Shown here: positions 1 through 10,000 of the stretch, piece by piece
How positions within the stretch are numbered: the stretch's first letter is position 1
Layout: every line of letters begins with the position of its first letter
Assembly (NCBI GenBank): GCA_006503535.1
Contig: QYRS01000008.1
Span: forward strand, 2,356,001 to 2,420,000
Length of the DNA: 64,000 nt
Reading direction: 5' to 3'
Origin: Arthrinium phaeospermum
Lineage: Eukaryota > Ascomycota > Sordariomycetes > Amphisphaeriales > Apiosporaceae
Notes under the pieces: generated by a model
Told to the model about the DNA's origin: nothing
Seen by the model: only the letters and a program-made list of their open reading frames with translations
Databases searched by the model: none
Translations under genes and position numbers: made by a program

Positions 1-661
1 AAGCGGAGGTGCGGCTTGGGGTTTACTTGGCCATCTTCATAAACACTTGCGAACCTGGAGAGAAAGTCTTGGGTACCTAAAATACATGTACCTACCAAGA
101 ACGGATCGAGCCGCCAGTGAGTGACTTCATTAGCCCCTGCGGTCCTGATGGCTCAACTGCCAAGCGTGTTACGCGGGGCACACAGCACATGTTGATGGAG
201 GGGAGCTGCCCCGCACTACTTAAGTACTTACTTAGCAGGAGTTTGGGCCCAAATAAGCACCCTAAGGTCGAGGCCGATTCACCAGGACGGTCCTCATCCA
301 CCTCACTCAGGCCGGCACTCTCGCCTTCTGGGAGGGCAGCGATCATGTCTCCAAGTCGGATATCGCGCGGAGCGATGACCTGCCGTGGCCCTACTCGCGT
401 TGGCTTGATATTGAAGCAGTCCCAGTGCAAGCATGGTCATCGATCATCGTGAAGGGTTTCTTCCATGAGGACGGTCGTGGACTTGTTCCCACTAAAGAGC
501 CGCCGCCTTTCATGATATTACCCTATACCTATTTCATGCCCCGACTATGGATGTTGCAAAGGAGAATATGCCAGATATCGACCCAAATCAAATCCCCACC
601 GTACATGGAGGGGGGTGTACGGGTCGCATAAAGTTATCGCTGGGTACGGATACCTCGTCGA
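1..661. other. no gene recognised
   Basis: I see no convincing gene here. Short open frames on both strands overlap each other, lack recognisable motifs and have no splice signals that would join them. The right end is the 3' flank of the minus-strand SET/MYND gene. Confidence 0.5.
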
Positions 662-2024
662 TCAATTGCGCTGCGCCGCCTCGGCCTCGGCCTCCTCCTC
701 CAAACACCTCGAGCACGCACACGTAAACGTGAAGAGCTTCTCCGTCTGCCCGCGCCGCGCCGCCAGATCGGCGTACTCCATCAGGTCGAAGTAGGACGTA
801 CAGCACTCCTCGCCGGCAGCAATGTCCCGCAACGCGGTGACCATCATCCGGCCACGGTCGTCGGCTTGGTGCGTCAACTATATATGTTACGGTCGGGATG
901 GATCAGCGTTTGCGAAAAAGAGGGCAATCCACCATGGCATGGTATAACTGGTAATAGCCCTGGCGGGGATTGACACCCAGGGGGGGTGGGGAAGAATCCA
1001 CGAGGAAATAAAAAACTTACGTTGGGATTGCAAGAGTGGTTGGCGAGCGTGATGCGGAGGAAGAGGGCCAGCCCGTATTGCGCGCCGCGCCCGGCTTCGC
1101 GGTGCACGCCGGGGATGATCTCGGGCGGGCCCGGGCAAAGCTCGAAGACGTTGGTCTCCTCGGCACAGATCAAGTCGAGCGTCTCGTCCAGACCCAGCGT
1201 CGAGGGCAGCAAGCCGCCGCCCTCGCCCTCGCCCTCGCCCTCGTGCGGCTGCAAGTACCGTCCCGCCAGGTCGGCCCAGTGCCGCGTCTGGGCCGCGGGC
1301 CAGGCTTCCCGGTTGCGCCGCAGCGCCTGGACCCCTGCCCAGCTGCTGGCGAACCGGTCCTGCGACGTGTACTGGTGCTGCATGTTGGCCGGGGTCGCCT
1401 GGCGGCGCTCCAGGTGCCGCGCCGCCAGGATCCGGACGATGATCCAGAGCAGGTAGCGGTCGTGGGCGTCCACCTCCTGGCGGAGCCGCCGGCCGTACTT
1501 TTGCAGCCAGGCGCACTCGAAGTCGTGGCGCGCCTGGTCCTCGGCCCGGCACGCCTCGTTGCACCAGCGCACGTCCGGTACGCAGCCGGCCCGGCAAGGG
1601 ACGCTGGCCGGCGCGTCCCGGGGGATGCTTCGGCTGCAGCCCAGGTTGCTGCAGACGACGGTCTCGGCGGGGTCCGCGACCGGGACGACGGCGTAGGGGA
1701 GGTCGGCCATGACGAGCTCCCCGGCCTTGATGGGCCTGTCGGCCCGAAGGGTCCGGCCCTTGGAAGGGTCGTGGGACTGGGCAATGTGGGGGTGCAAGTA
1801 CAAGATGGCCTGCGTCAAGGGGCTTGCGAAGCGCCATCCTAGGGTTTCCTGACTGGAAGAGGACCACCACCGCACGTTAGAACGAAGGGTACCGGACTCT
1901 TGGGCCAAGCTCGGCGCGGCGCGCCGACTCACCTCGGAAACTTGTAGGCGGTTGCAACATCGCCCGAGGTTTTCTCGTTCAGCAGTGGAAGCTGGGAGGC
2001 TGGTTGGACGACGGTCACGGTCAT
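662..2024 (-). CDS. SET and MYND domain protein (SMYD-like), 3 exons, about 379 aa
   Basis: Likely lysine methyltransferase of the fungal SET/MYND type. Model on the minus strand: exon 1 2024-1933, exon 2 1852-1021, exon 3 877-662. Both introns have GT/AG ends (GTGAGT donor at 1932, GTAAGT donor at 1020) and keep the frame, giving about 379 aa. The MYND-like zinc finger is at about residues 98-144 (C-x4-C near VVCSNLGC, then WCNEAC and H-x3-EC). The SET core follows: NHSCNPN ends exon 2 (about 302-308) and exon 3 supplies the GEECCTSYFD segment that completes the AdoMet pocket and the CxC-type C-terminal cysteines. I chose the start at 2024 because the frame upstream of 1852 (reaching 2130) reads through what is better explained as an intron. 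It lies at the edge of a polyketide cluster; whether it belongs to the cluster is inference. Its substrate cannot be told from sequence. Confidence 0.8.
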
Positions 2025-3116
2025 GGTGAATTCTGGGAATGAGATGATCAAGTTGATGCTCTTGGAATGTTCTTAGAAAATTGCAGGTTGGTTGTAGGGA
2101 ACGGCTGTCTGGATGAAGCGGCGCTTTCACACAGAGCCAACAACTTATATAAACCAGTGGTTACATGATAGCACGAGGGCCTAAGGGCTCATCATCATCA
2201 GCACCACCCATAGCATCTATTTTACTTCTTGATGTCTTTGGAGATACGTCCATTCACCGGTGCCACCGCATGATGATGGAAGCTGCTGTAAACACACTGC
2301 AGCCGGTGTGCTGAGGCGTTGGCAGGCGCAGCACACTCCAGACATGAACATCACGGCCCTGTTGTCGAAGCCAGGCAATGGGGAATATCGTTACCAATCA
2401 AAGGGGTTTTAGCGGCACGCCGTCCACGAGGGGAGATCCGTGGTGCCAATCAGTGCTTCCATGGTAGGGCTTGTCTATCAACGTCATTATTGCGTGAGCT
2501 AGGTAATATGACGTTGGCGGATGATGACGATGATTGGCCAGGTTCCCAGACGGGAGGCGGTGGAGCATGTCGGCCGAGACAGGCACAGCGGGCCTACTGT
2601 ACTACTGTACTAACGCCTTGGAAGGGCTTGAGACACTATCCCGCATCCGCATCCCGGCTTGCTGAGACTGTTTGAGATCGCGGGCTTACTGGCCTAGACA
2701 TCAGAAGGCGGGAGAGGCGGCATCTGGTGTAACGCATGGGAGGCACATGCATGGGTGGCTTGAGATCAAACTGTAAAGTTGAATCTCGGTCAAGGTAGTG
2801 AGACGATCGGATCTGGGTCCGAATGCAGAGAGGTAGCCGAGTGGTCAGAGTCACTTGCGGGCTTGGGCATGTCTCACCCTGGGCCTTGCATTTCCGGGAC
2901 GGCCCGCCTCGGGAGAATACTTGCAGTACTTACTTGCAAAACATACAGTAGCGTTGGAGCGGACGCAAGCTGAAGGTACATACTATAGTCAATCCAGGCA
3001 GCAGGGCAGTACTTATACTTGGGAACCCATGCTTGCAGTCGAGCCACTCACAACGCGCCATCTTACGTTGCTCGCCACCCAGCCAACCGACTCCCAACCT
3101 CTCGACACACCTAGGC
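2025..3116. other. intergenic region between divergent genes
   Basis: This is the shared upstream region of the SET/MYND gene (minus) and the acetyltransferase gene (plus). No protein-like open frame is visible. A tRNA-like string near 2830-2850 was examined and rejected. No other structure stands out. Confidence 0.5.
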
Positions 3117-3840
3117 ATGGCGGAGTCGAAACCGGCTTTCCCCTCGGCGGAATGCCCTCATCTCAAGTTTATGTTGGCCGAGATCCAGGACATACCCGAG
3201 CTGGTCACGCTGTGGTACCAGGTCTTTGAGGACCCGGCCATCCGGGCCATATGGCCAGACACGCCCGGGGTGCGGCAATGGTGGGACGCGACCATCCGCC
3301 ACGACATGCTGAACAAGCCGCGCGAGAGATATCTCAAGGTCGTCGACACTTCTCGGCGCGGCGCCATCGTGGCCTGGGGCAAATGGTCGCTCCAGACGGC
3401 CGAGGAGCGTGGGCCTCGCTATCTCCCCTGGCACCAGGACATGGACGCCGGCCACAACGATGCGTACTTTCGGGACTTGGAGGCCAGTCGGGCCCGGCTG
3501 GTTGGCGGAGGCAGGAATAACTTCTGTAAGGCAATTTCTTGGAATTTCCACATCGGACGGGGGGCTAAACGAGAGCTGACCTTTTTGATTCCCCCGTGGA
3601 GACGGCGACATGCTCGCAGTCCTCCCGGAATACCGAAAATTGGGCCTGGCTCTTGCCATCATGAAATGGGGTTGCCATGAGGCAGATGTCGCAAACGTCC
3701 CCAGTTATCTCGACGCCACCGTCGCGGGCAGCCGCGTGTATGAGAAGCTGGACTTCGTGGCGGCGCAGGATGGGCCAACGGGGCTGATCTCGATGGTGAG
3801 GAAGCCAAAGCGGGCGGATATACCGAAGGCGATGCTCTGA
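3117..3840 (+). CDS. GNAT-family N-acetyltransferase, 2 exons, 215 aa
   Basis: Predicted acetyl-CoA-dependent N-acyltransferase. Exon 1 is 3117-3525 and exon 2 is 3602-3840. The intron (donor GTAAGG at 3526, acceptor AG at 3600-3601, 76 bp) restores a frame that reads NNFYGDMLAVLPEYRKLG across the junction. That is the GNAT beta4/alpha3 block: a hydrophobic strand ending in LAVLPEY, then the acetyl-CoA pyrophosphate loop RKLGLA. The N-terminal half (MAESKPAF onward, with DIPELVTLWYQVFEDPAIR) has the usual helix 1 pattern of small fungal GNAT proteins, and YEKLDFV near the C terminus fits the last GNAT block. It lies 434 bp upstream of the ATP-grasp gene on the same strand, so tailoring of the same metabolite is plausible but unproven. 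Confidence 0.82.
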
Positions 3841-4274
3841 GCCGCACTTACTTTTGGCCAATGGTGCTTGAATGTTTCTTAATTATATATACCGTATACC
3901 GCCTTGCTTCCGTGTCATGAGACGTGCGCTTAGTTGTTGTGCAGCAAGGTTGCGAACATGGCGTTTTACGTAACAATGCTTTCAAACTCTGTACCTAGGT
4001 CTGGCACGCTACCAGCCGTCCGACTCTGTGAGGAGACAGTCTCATCGGCCGCTGGAATTGTGTTTCAAGGACTCCTCGGAAATCTGAGGCCTGGGGGCAA
4101 AACAGTCTCAGGACCATGCATTTGCATCGTCATCCACGGCTTGGCATGATGCATCTTGACCTGGCATGACGGACCACGACAGTCGCCATCTTTCTTCTAG
4201 GCACCCGGACATGAAACGAACCATAGTAGACTCTCCTTGCACTGATCCCACCAGCAAAGCACCACGCCGCCAAC
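3841..4274. other. intergenic, no gene seen
   Basis: Contains the 3' flank of the acetyltransferase gene and the promoter of the ATP-grasp gene. I see no coding frame or clear regulatory repeat. Confidence 0.5.
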
Positions 4275-5294
4275 ATGCCCGCCGTCGTCGCGCCCCAGAC
4301 GAGGATCCTGTTCCTCACCACGCAGCCGCCCGCGACCATCCGGGCCGAGTGGCCGTACTACCAGAACTTCAACATCCCCGGCCTCCTGAAGGAACGGAAC
4401 ACGGCCGTCGCCATCAAATCGTGGCTGGACGAGGACACCATCGCGACGCTGAGCCAGTTCGACGTCGTCACCTTCCTGTGGTGCAACGAGTACTACAAAC
4501 ACCCGCGGGCCTTCCTCGCCTTCCTGGACCGACTAGAGGAACTGACCGAGGGCGAGGGCGAGGGCGGCCTGCCCGTCCCCCGCATCGTGAACAGCACCGA
4601 GCTGATCCGCTGGAACGCCGACAAGCACTACCTCCTGGAGATGGAGCAGGAGGGCTTCGAGATCCCCCGGACCCGCGTCGTGTCTCCCTGGGGCACCTCG
4701 GCGTCGGAGCTGCAACGGCTGATCCACGACTTCCACCCCGGCCGCTCGGTGGTCCTGAAGCCGGCCATGTCCGCCTCCTCGACCATGACCTGGCGCATCG
4801 CCAACACCTCGGCCCTCTCCGCCGAAGACGAGGCCTTCCTGGAGCTCTGCACCTCGTCTTCTTCGGACGGCGGCGGCCTGGAATCCTCCCTGCTCATCCA
4901 GGAGTTCGAACCCGCCATCCTGGGCGCGGGGGAGTACTCCTTCGTCTTCGTGGCCTCGCACCTGACCCACGTCATGCTCAAGTCGCCGCGGCCGGGGGAC
5001 TTCCGGGTGCAGGACGAGTACGGGGGGTCGGCGCGGCGGGCCGACCTGGGCGCGATCGAGCCCGCCACACTACAAGTGGTGCACGCCGTCTTCGAGCGCC
5101 TGCGCCGCCGGTTCGGGTCCGGGCCGGACGGCGGCGAGATCGGCTACGTGCGGATCGACGGGCTCATCACCCGCGCCCGCCCCTTCGTGCTGATGGAGAT
5201 CGAGGCCATCGAGCCGCACTTGTGGCTCGAGTCGACGGCGGACGGGAAGGGCATCGAGCGGATGCTGGCGTATCTGGGTCGGGTTTCGTCCTGA
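4275..5294 (+). CDS. ATP-grasp ligase, single exon, 339 aa
   Basis: Likely carboxylate-amine (or carboxylate-thiol) ligase of the RimK/glutathione-synthetase ATP-grasp fold. It is an intronless 339 aa frame from MPAVVAPQ to YLGRVSS. An N-terminal Rossmann-like pre-ATP-grasp part runs to about residue 110. The ATP-binding lysine is in VVLKPAMSASS (about 160-170), a conserved small lobe that covers the nucleotide. SLLIQEFEP follows, and the large lobe has EYSFVFVASHLTHVMLKSP, then DFRVQDEYGGS. The metal-binding acid pair is probably in YVRIDG and FVLMEIEAIEP (about 285-310). Such enzymes activate a carboxylate as an acyl phosphate. Beside a polyketide synthase and a releasing hydrolase, joining an amine to the polyketide acid is a reasonable guess. 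GC-rich third positions match its neighbours. Confidence 0.85.
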   Translation: MPAVVAPQTRILFLTTQPPATIRAEWPYYQNFNIPGLLKERNTAVAIKSWLDEDTIATLSQFDVVTFLWCNEYYKHPRAFLAFLDRLEELTEGEGEGGLPVPRIVNSTELIRWNADKHYLLEMEQEGFEIPRTRVVSPWGTSASELQRLIHDFHPGRSVVLKPAMSASSTMTWRIANTSALSAEDEAFLELCTSSSSDGGGLESSLLIQEFEPAILGAGEYSFVFVASHLTHVMLKSPRPGDFRVQDEYGGSARRADLGAIEPATLQVVHAVFERLRRRFGSGPDGGEIGYVRIDGLITRARPFVLMEIEAIEPHLWLESTADGKGIERMLAYLGRVSS

Positions 5295-5437
5295 CACGCC
5301 TGCGCCTCGCTCGCCAACACGGGGGGACTTTGGGGCAGTAGTACTACATGATTCAGTCTAGTAAAAGATATCCACGGTACTTATTATAGTATTTATAACT
5401 CTAGATAATTGAGTATTTATAACGATATATGCCCCCA

Positions 5438-6432
5438 TCAAACCTGCGACAATTGGTACATGACCTCCTGCTCCTTGCCCTTCTCGCAAGCCCATTCCAG
5501 CAGCTTGACAATCTCCCTCACCTCCGCCCGGCTGGACGGTATGGCATGCCCACCGTTGTGCCGGTACGTCTTGGTCACCGTCTCGCAGCACAGCTCCAGC
5601 GCGCACTGCGACCAGTCGCCGAAGCCGGCGAGGTCGTTCCGGCCCGTCACGTGCACGCTCGGGATCCCGAGGCGGCGGTCCTCGAGCAGGAGGCGCGGGT
5701 GCAGCGGCCGCGGCACGCTGTCGGCGTCGCCGCCCGAGAGGAAGGTCCGGTCGACCACGTCGCCCAGCCCGACCCGCTCCAGGGACTCGAGGGTCCGGGA
5801 CAGGTACTCGACAAAGACCGCCTCGGACGGGTCCAAGGCGACGTCGACGGCCGCCGGGGGGAGGGGAGGCGGCAGCAGCAGCCGCTTCATGAGCCCGTCC
5901 GGGGGGCTCTTGTCGAGCAGGCCCTGGACCAGCGTCCGGCAGTAGGCCGGGTCGGGCGACATGGCCACGGCGGGCGAGAAGAACAGGGCGAAGCCGAAGG
6001 GCGGCGGGATCATCCCCTCGGGGTGCCGGGCTTGGTGATCGAGGAGGTAGGCCAGCGCGACGGCCGCGCCTTGGCTGAAGCCGAGGACGCCGTCGAAGGG
6101 GCCTTCTTCCTGGACGAAGTCGTCCAGGAGCTCCAGGCTTCGCTTCGTCTGGTCCGGGGTGAGGCCGTCGACGTACGAGTAGAATGGGCCGCTGGACCAG
6201 GCCGGCATGCCTGCACTCGGGGGATTAATCTCACAATCTGTTGGTTGGTTGGTGGGGGAGGCTCTATCAGCACAGGCAGGCGGCTCGTCGTACCTGGGCC
6301 CCGCTCGCAGGGTACCGACCCGTCGAGAAAGGAGATTTCCAACGACGGGCCCATCTCTTTCATGATCATCCTTAACTGCACCTCCAGCATGGATGCTGAG
6401 GAGCCGATGCCATGCAGGGCCAGTATCTTCAT
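5438..6432 (-). CDS. FSH1/LovG-type serine hydrolase, 2 exons, 303 aa
   Basis: Alpha/beta hydrolase of the fungal FSH1 family, which includes LovG, the trans-acting thioesterase that releases products of highly reducing polyketide synthases without a thioesterase domain. Minus-strand model: exon 1 6432-6294, exon 2 6210-5438. The intron has a GTACGA donor (6293) and a GTGCAG acceptor (6211-6212), and the join reads CERGPGMPAWSSGPFYSY. The start MKILALHGIGSSA carries the family's N-terminal LALHG motif. The nucleophile is Ser92 in GVLGFSQGAA, a likely Asp is in VTGRND, and the catalytic His is about His268 in HNGGHAIP. All triad motifs look intact. It is divergently transcribed from the polyketide synthase gene, 629 bp start to start, which fits co-regulation. 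Off-loading of the polyketide is inferred from family and context. Confidence 0.87.
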
Positions 6433-7061
6433 GGCGGCGGCTCAAGATAGACCGTAATTGGGGGGGAATGGCGGGAGTTGGTAGCAAGATGTGAGCGGCC
6501 AATGATCTATCTGGGATGGACGGTCAAGGGGAGAAAAACATACGGCTAAGCCCTACTACTCTGATGGGTTATGCTGACGCGGGGGGTATCGTACAGCCTT
6601 GAATCTGTGACGCGGCCGTGTCTCAGTGTAGTTCCCCCGTGCGATTCACCGCCTCTCAAGTATACTTGATCCTAAGAAGCAACGTCCCGTGTCTCAGAAT
6701 CATATAATACCGGAGAATACTTGTTTTGAGACAGTCCCCCTCGAGATTGTTACCGCGTCATTAACCGCCTTTGCGTTCGGTTACTAGATACCTGACTTGA
6801 CGGATGGAGGAGGCTGGGGGCTAGGCCATGGTCCCGAGTTACGTAGTGAGAAGCGCATGACGCATCCAGGTGGTTGCCAGGTGCGGTCTGGTCGGTGCCG
6901 TGAAGGACGACACATACTACTACAGCGATAAAGTCCGGCTCGCTCGGTGGTGCCGTGTCCTCGGATCACACACAACCCCAACTACTACCTGGGCTGGTTT
7001 TCGACACACTCTATGCAAGTACATAGCCGAATACTGCCAAACGCTAAATCGATCCGACACG
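6433..7061. promoter_or_regulatory. divergent promoter between hydrolase and polyketide synthase
   Basis: The 629 bp between the two start codons must hold both promoters. The 11-mer CCGTGTCTCAG occurs at 6616-6626 and again at 6687-6697, and its first seven bases (CCGTGTC) recur at 6953-6959. A TATA-like CATATAATA lies near 6700. The repeats are candidate sites for a regulator of the cluster. This rests only on recurrence; no gene for such a regulator is in the window. Confidence 0.45.
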
Positions 7062-10000
7062 ATGAATGAGCCGATTGCCATCGTGGGCGTGGGCTGCCGA
7101 CTGCCTGGAGAGGCAACGTCGCTAGAGGGTCTGTGGGACATGATGCGCCACTCCAAGTCGGCCCATTCCAAGGTGCCCGAGGAACGATGGAATGGACGAG
7201 TTTGGAGCCACCCAGACCAGAATCGAAAAGGAGTGGTAGGACGCCATAACCATCATGGTCCTGTTTGGACCCGACGTCCCCGAGTTAACCTGGCTCCTAC
7301 TTATTAGGTTGCGACCGATTCTGGCTTCTTTCTTCGCCAGAATGTGCAGTCCTTCGACGCCGCCTTCTTCTCGGTTACCCCCAAGGAGGCGGCAGGGATG
7401 GATCCGCAGAAGAGGATGTTGCTGGAGGTCACGTACGAGTGCCTGGAAAACGGTACGTCCGAGCCACTCTCTAGGCCCCCAGGATGGGATGAATGAACTA
7501 ATCTTACGAGGCGACAATAGCGGGCATGCCCGTTGAAACGGTTGCAGGCTCCAATACAGGTGTTTATGTGGGATGCATGACGAATGACTATGAGATCCTA
7601 TCAACCAGCGACATCCATGACCAGCCACACATGGCCAATGCCGGTGTCAGCGAGGCCATGATCGCCAACAGGGTGTCGTGGTTCTTCGGTAAGCTTTATT
7701 ACCGGTCTCCAGCATGAGACTGAGAGGATATACGCGCATCTACATGTACTTGCTAGACACTAATGCATGCAGATTTCCGCGGACCAAGTCTAACACTCGA
7801 CACGGCATGCTCGTCCAGCCTGTATGCCCTGCATCTGGCTTGCCAGTCCCTCAAGCTGGGGGAAACCGACATGGTAAGCAGGCGTCCTGGGCCCCCGCAT
7901 CGCTGGTATTGACGCCTAAATCACAGAACATCGTGGGGGGTGTCAACCTGATCCTGCACCCCCGGGTCTCGAGCCAGCTGACGGCCATGAACATGCTCAG
8001 TCCGGACGGCACATGCCACAGCTTCGACGCCCGAGCGAACGGCTACGGACGCGGCGAGGCCATCGGGGCCGTGGCCGTCAAGCGCCTCTCGGACGCCGTG
8101 AGGGACGGCAACGTCATTCGCGCCGTCATCCGGGGGTCGGCTGTCAATGTGGACGGCAAGACGCCAAGCGTGACCAGTACGTTCTCTCTCTCTCTCTCTC
8201 TGAAGGCATGATCAATCCAGGCTGATGCACATCCGACCGACGACAGTGCCCAGCATGACGGCCCAGGCCGAACTCATCAATGCGGCCTACGAAGCGGCCG
8301 GCCTGTCCAAGCAAGACACGCGATATGTGGAAATGCACGGCACCGGAACCCCCCTCGGGGTAAGTACTTGTTACGCGCACTTCAGGCGACGCTTCGAGTT
8401 GCTAGCAGCCTGTAAGTGTGGGTGAAATGATTCGGACTTCGTACTGACCTGTTGCTGTTGCACAGGACCCCATTGAGCTCTCGGCCATTGCCTCGACCTT
8501 CGGGACCGCCGGGACAGGGGGCGCTGCTGCTGCTCCTTCTTCGGCGGCCGGCACGACGCCGCCCGTCTATGTCGGTAGCATCAAGCCCAGCGTGGGCCAC
8601 ACCGAGGGCTGCGCCGGGCTCGCCGGCGTGTTCCGGGCCATCGTCTCGCTGGAGAAGGGCGTCCTCCTGCCGACGGTCGGCATCGAGACGGTGAACCCCA
8701 AGCTCAAGCTCCAGGCGTGGAACCTGGCCCTGCCACACGAGGTCATGCCCTGGCCGGCCGGGGCAGACGCTCCGCGCCGCGTCAGCGTCAACTCCTTCGG
8801 GTTCGGAGGCGCCAACGCCCACGTCATCCTGGAGGATGCCCGCCATTACCTGCAGAGCCGTGGCTTGGACGGCGGCCTGCACTCGACGGATGCCTGCTAC
8901 ACGCCTCCACCTCCCGGCGGCGTCGTAGTCGTCCAGGGTAATGGGGCGGCGGCTGCTGCCGCCGATGGACGAGATGGCACGGTGCCACGCCAGCCGATGC
9001 TCTTTGTCCTCAGCGCCCGAGACAAGCCGGGCATCGGCCGGATGACCAATGCCTACCTGGATTACGTCCGTTCTGTTGAGCAGTCGTCGTCGTCGGCCGA
9101 GCTACAACAACAAAGACTCGCGGCCGACGTGGCCTACACGCTAGCGCACCGGCGGTCCCAGTTCGACCACCGCGCCTTCATCGTCGCCGACTCCCTGCGC
9201 CAGCTCGGGGCCAAGCTGGAGAAGGGCGCGCCCCCCGTCTTCCGGCGCCCGCCCAAGTCCGCCGCCCACGGCCCCATCTTCGTCTTCACGGGCCAGGGCG
9301 CCCAGTGGGCCGGCATGGGCCGGGAGCTGCTCGCCCTGCCCGCCTTCGCCGCCAGCATCGCCCGGAGCCGCGCCCGGCTGGCGTCGCTCGGCTGCCCGTT
9401 CGACCTGGCGGCGGAGTTGCTGCGCAAAACCAAAACCGCCGGCGATGAAGGCAGCCGCGTCGACTCGCCCGACTACAGCCAGCCGCTCTGCACGGCGGTG
9501 CAGATCGCGCTGGCGGACCTGCTGCGCGACTGGGCCGTCCTGCCCCGCGCCGTGGTCGGGCACTCGAGCGGGGAGATCGCGGCGGCCTACGCGAGCGGAC
9601 ACGTGAGCCACGAGGACGCCGTCACGGTGGCCTACTACCGCGGCGTGTACTCGCTCCAGGCGTCCCGGAGCGAGGCCCGCCGCGGCGCGATGCTCGCCGC
9701 CTCGCTCTCGGAAGAGGAGGCGTGGGCGCTGCTCGACGGCCGGAAGACCCCCAAGCAGTCGGTGACGGTGGCGTGCGTCAACAGCCCCCACAGCGTCACC
9801 CTGTCCGGGGACGCGGACGCGATCGAGGCCCTCGAGGCCCAGCTGGCGGCCAGCGGCCGGTTCGCCCGCCGGTTGCGCGTCTCGACGGCCTACCACTCGG
9901 CCCACATGCTGGACGTGGCCGACGACTGCCTCGAGGCCATGGTGCGGGCCGGACTGCAGCAGCGGCCCGCCCCGGCCGCCAAGTTGGCCGGCGGCAGGAA

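Noticed and set aside
874..2130. Longer SET/MYND start at 2130
   Set aside because: Adds about 60 residues of unlikely sequence by reading through a GTGAGT...CAG intron; the start at 2024 with that intron spliced gives a cleaner protein.
2825..2905. tRNA-Ser/Leu-like string (GGTAGCCGAGTGGT)
   Set aside because: The D-arm resembles a class II tRNA, but no T-arm (GGTTCRA) or matching acceptor stem follows.
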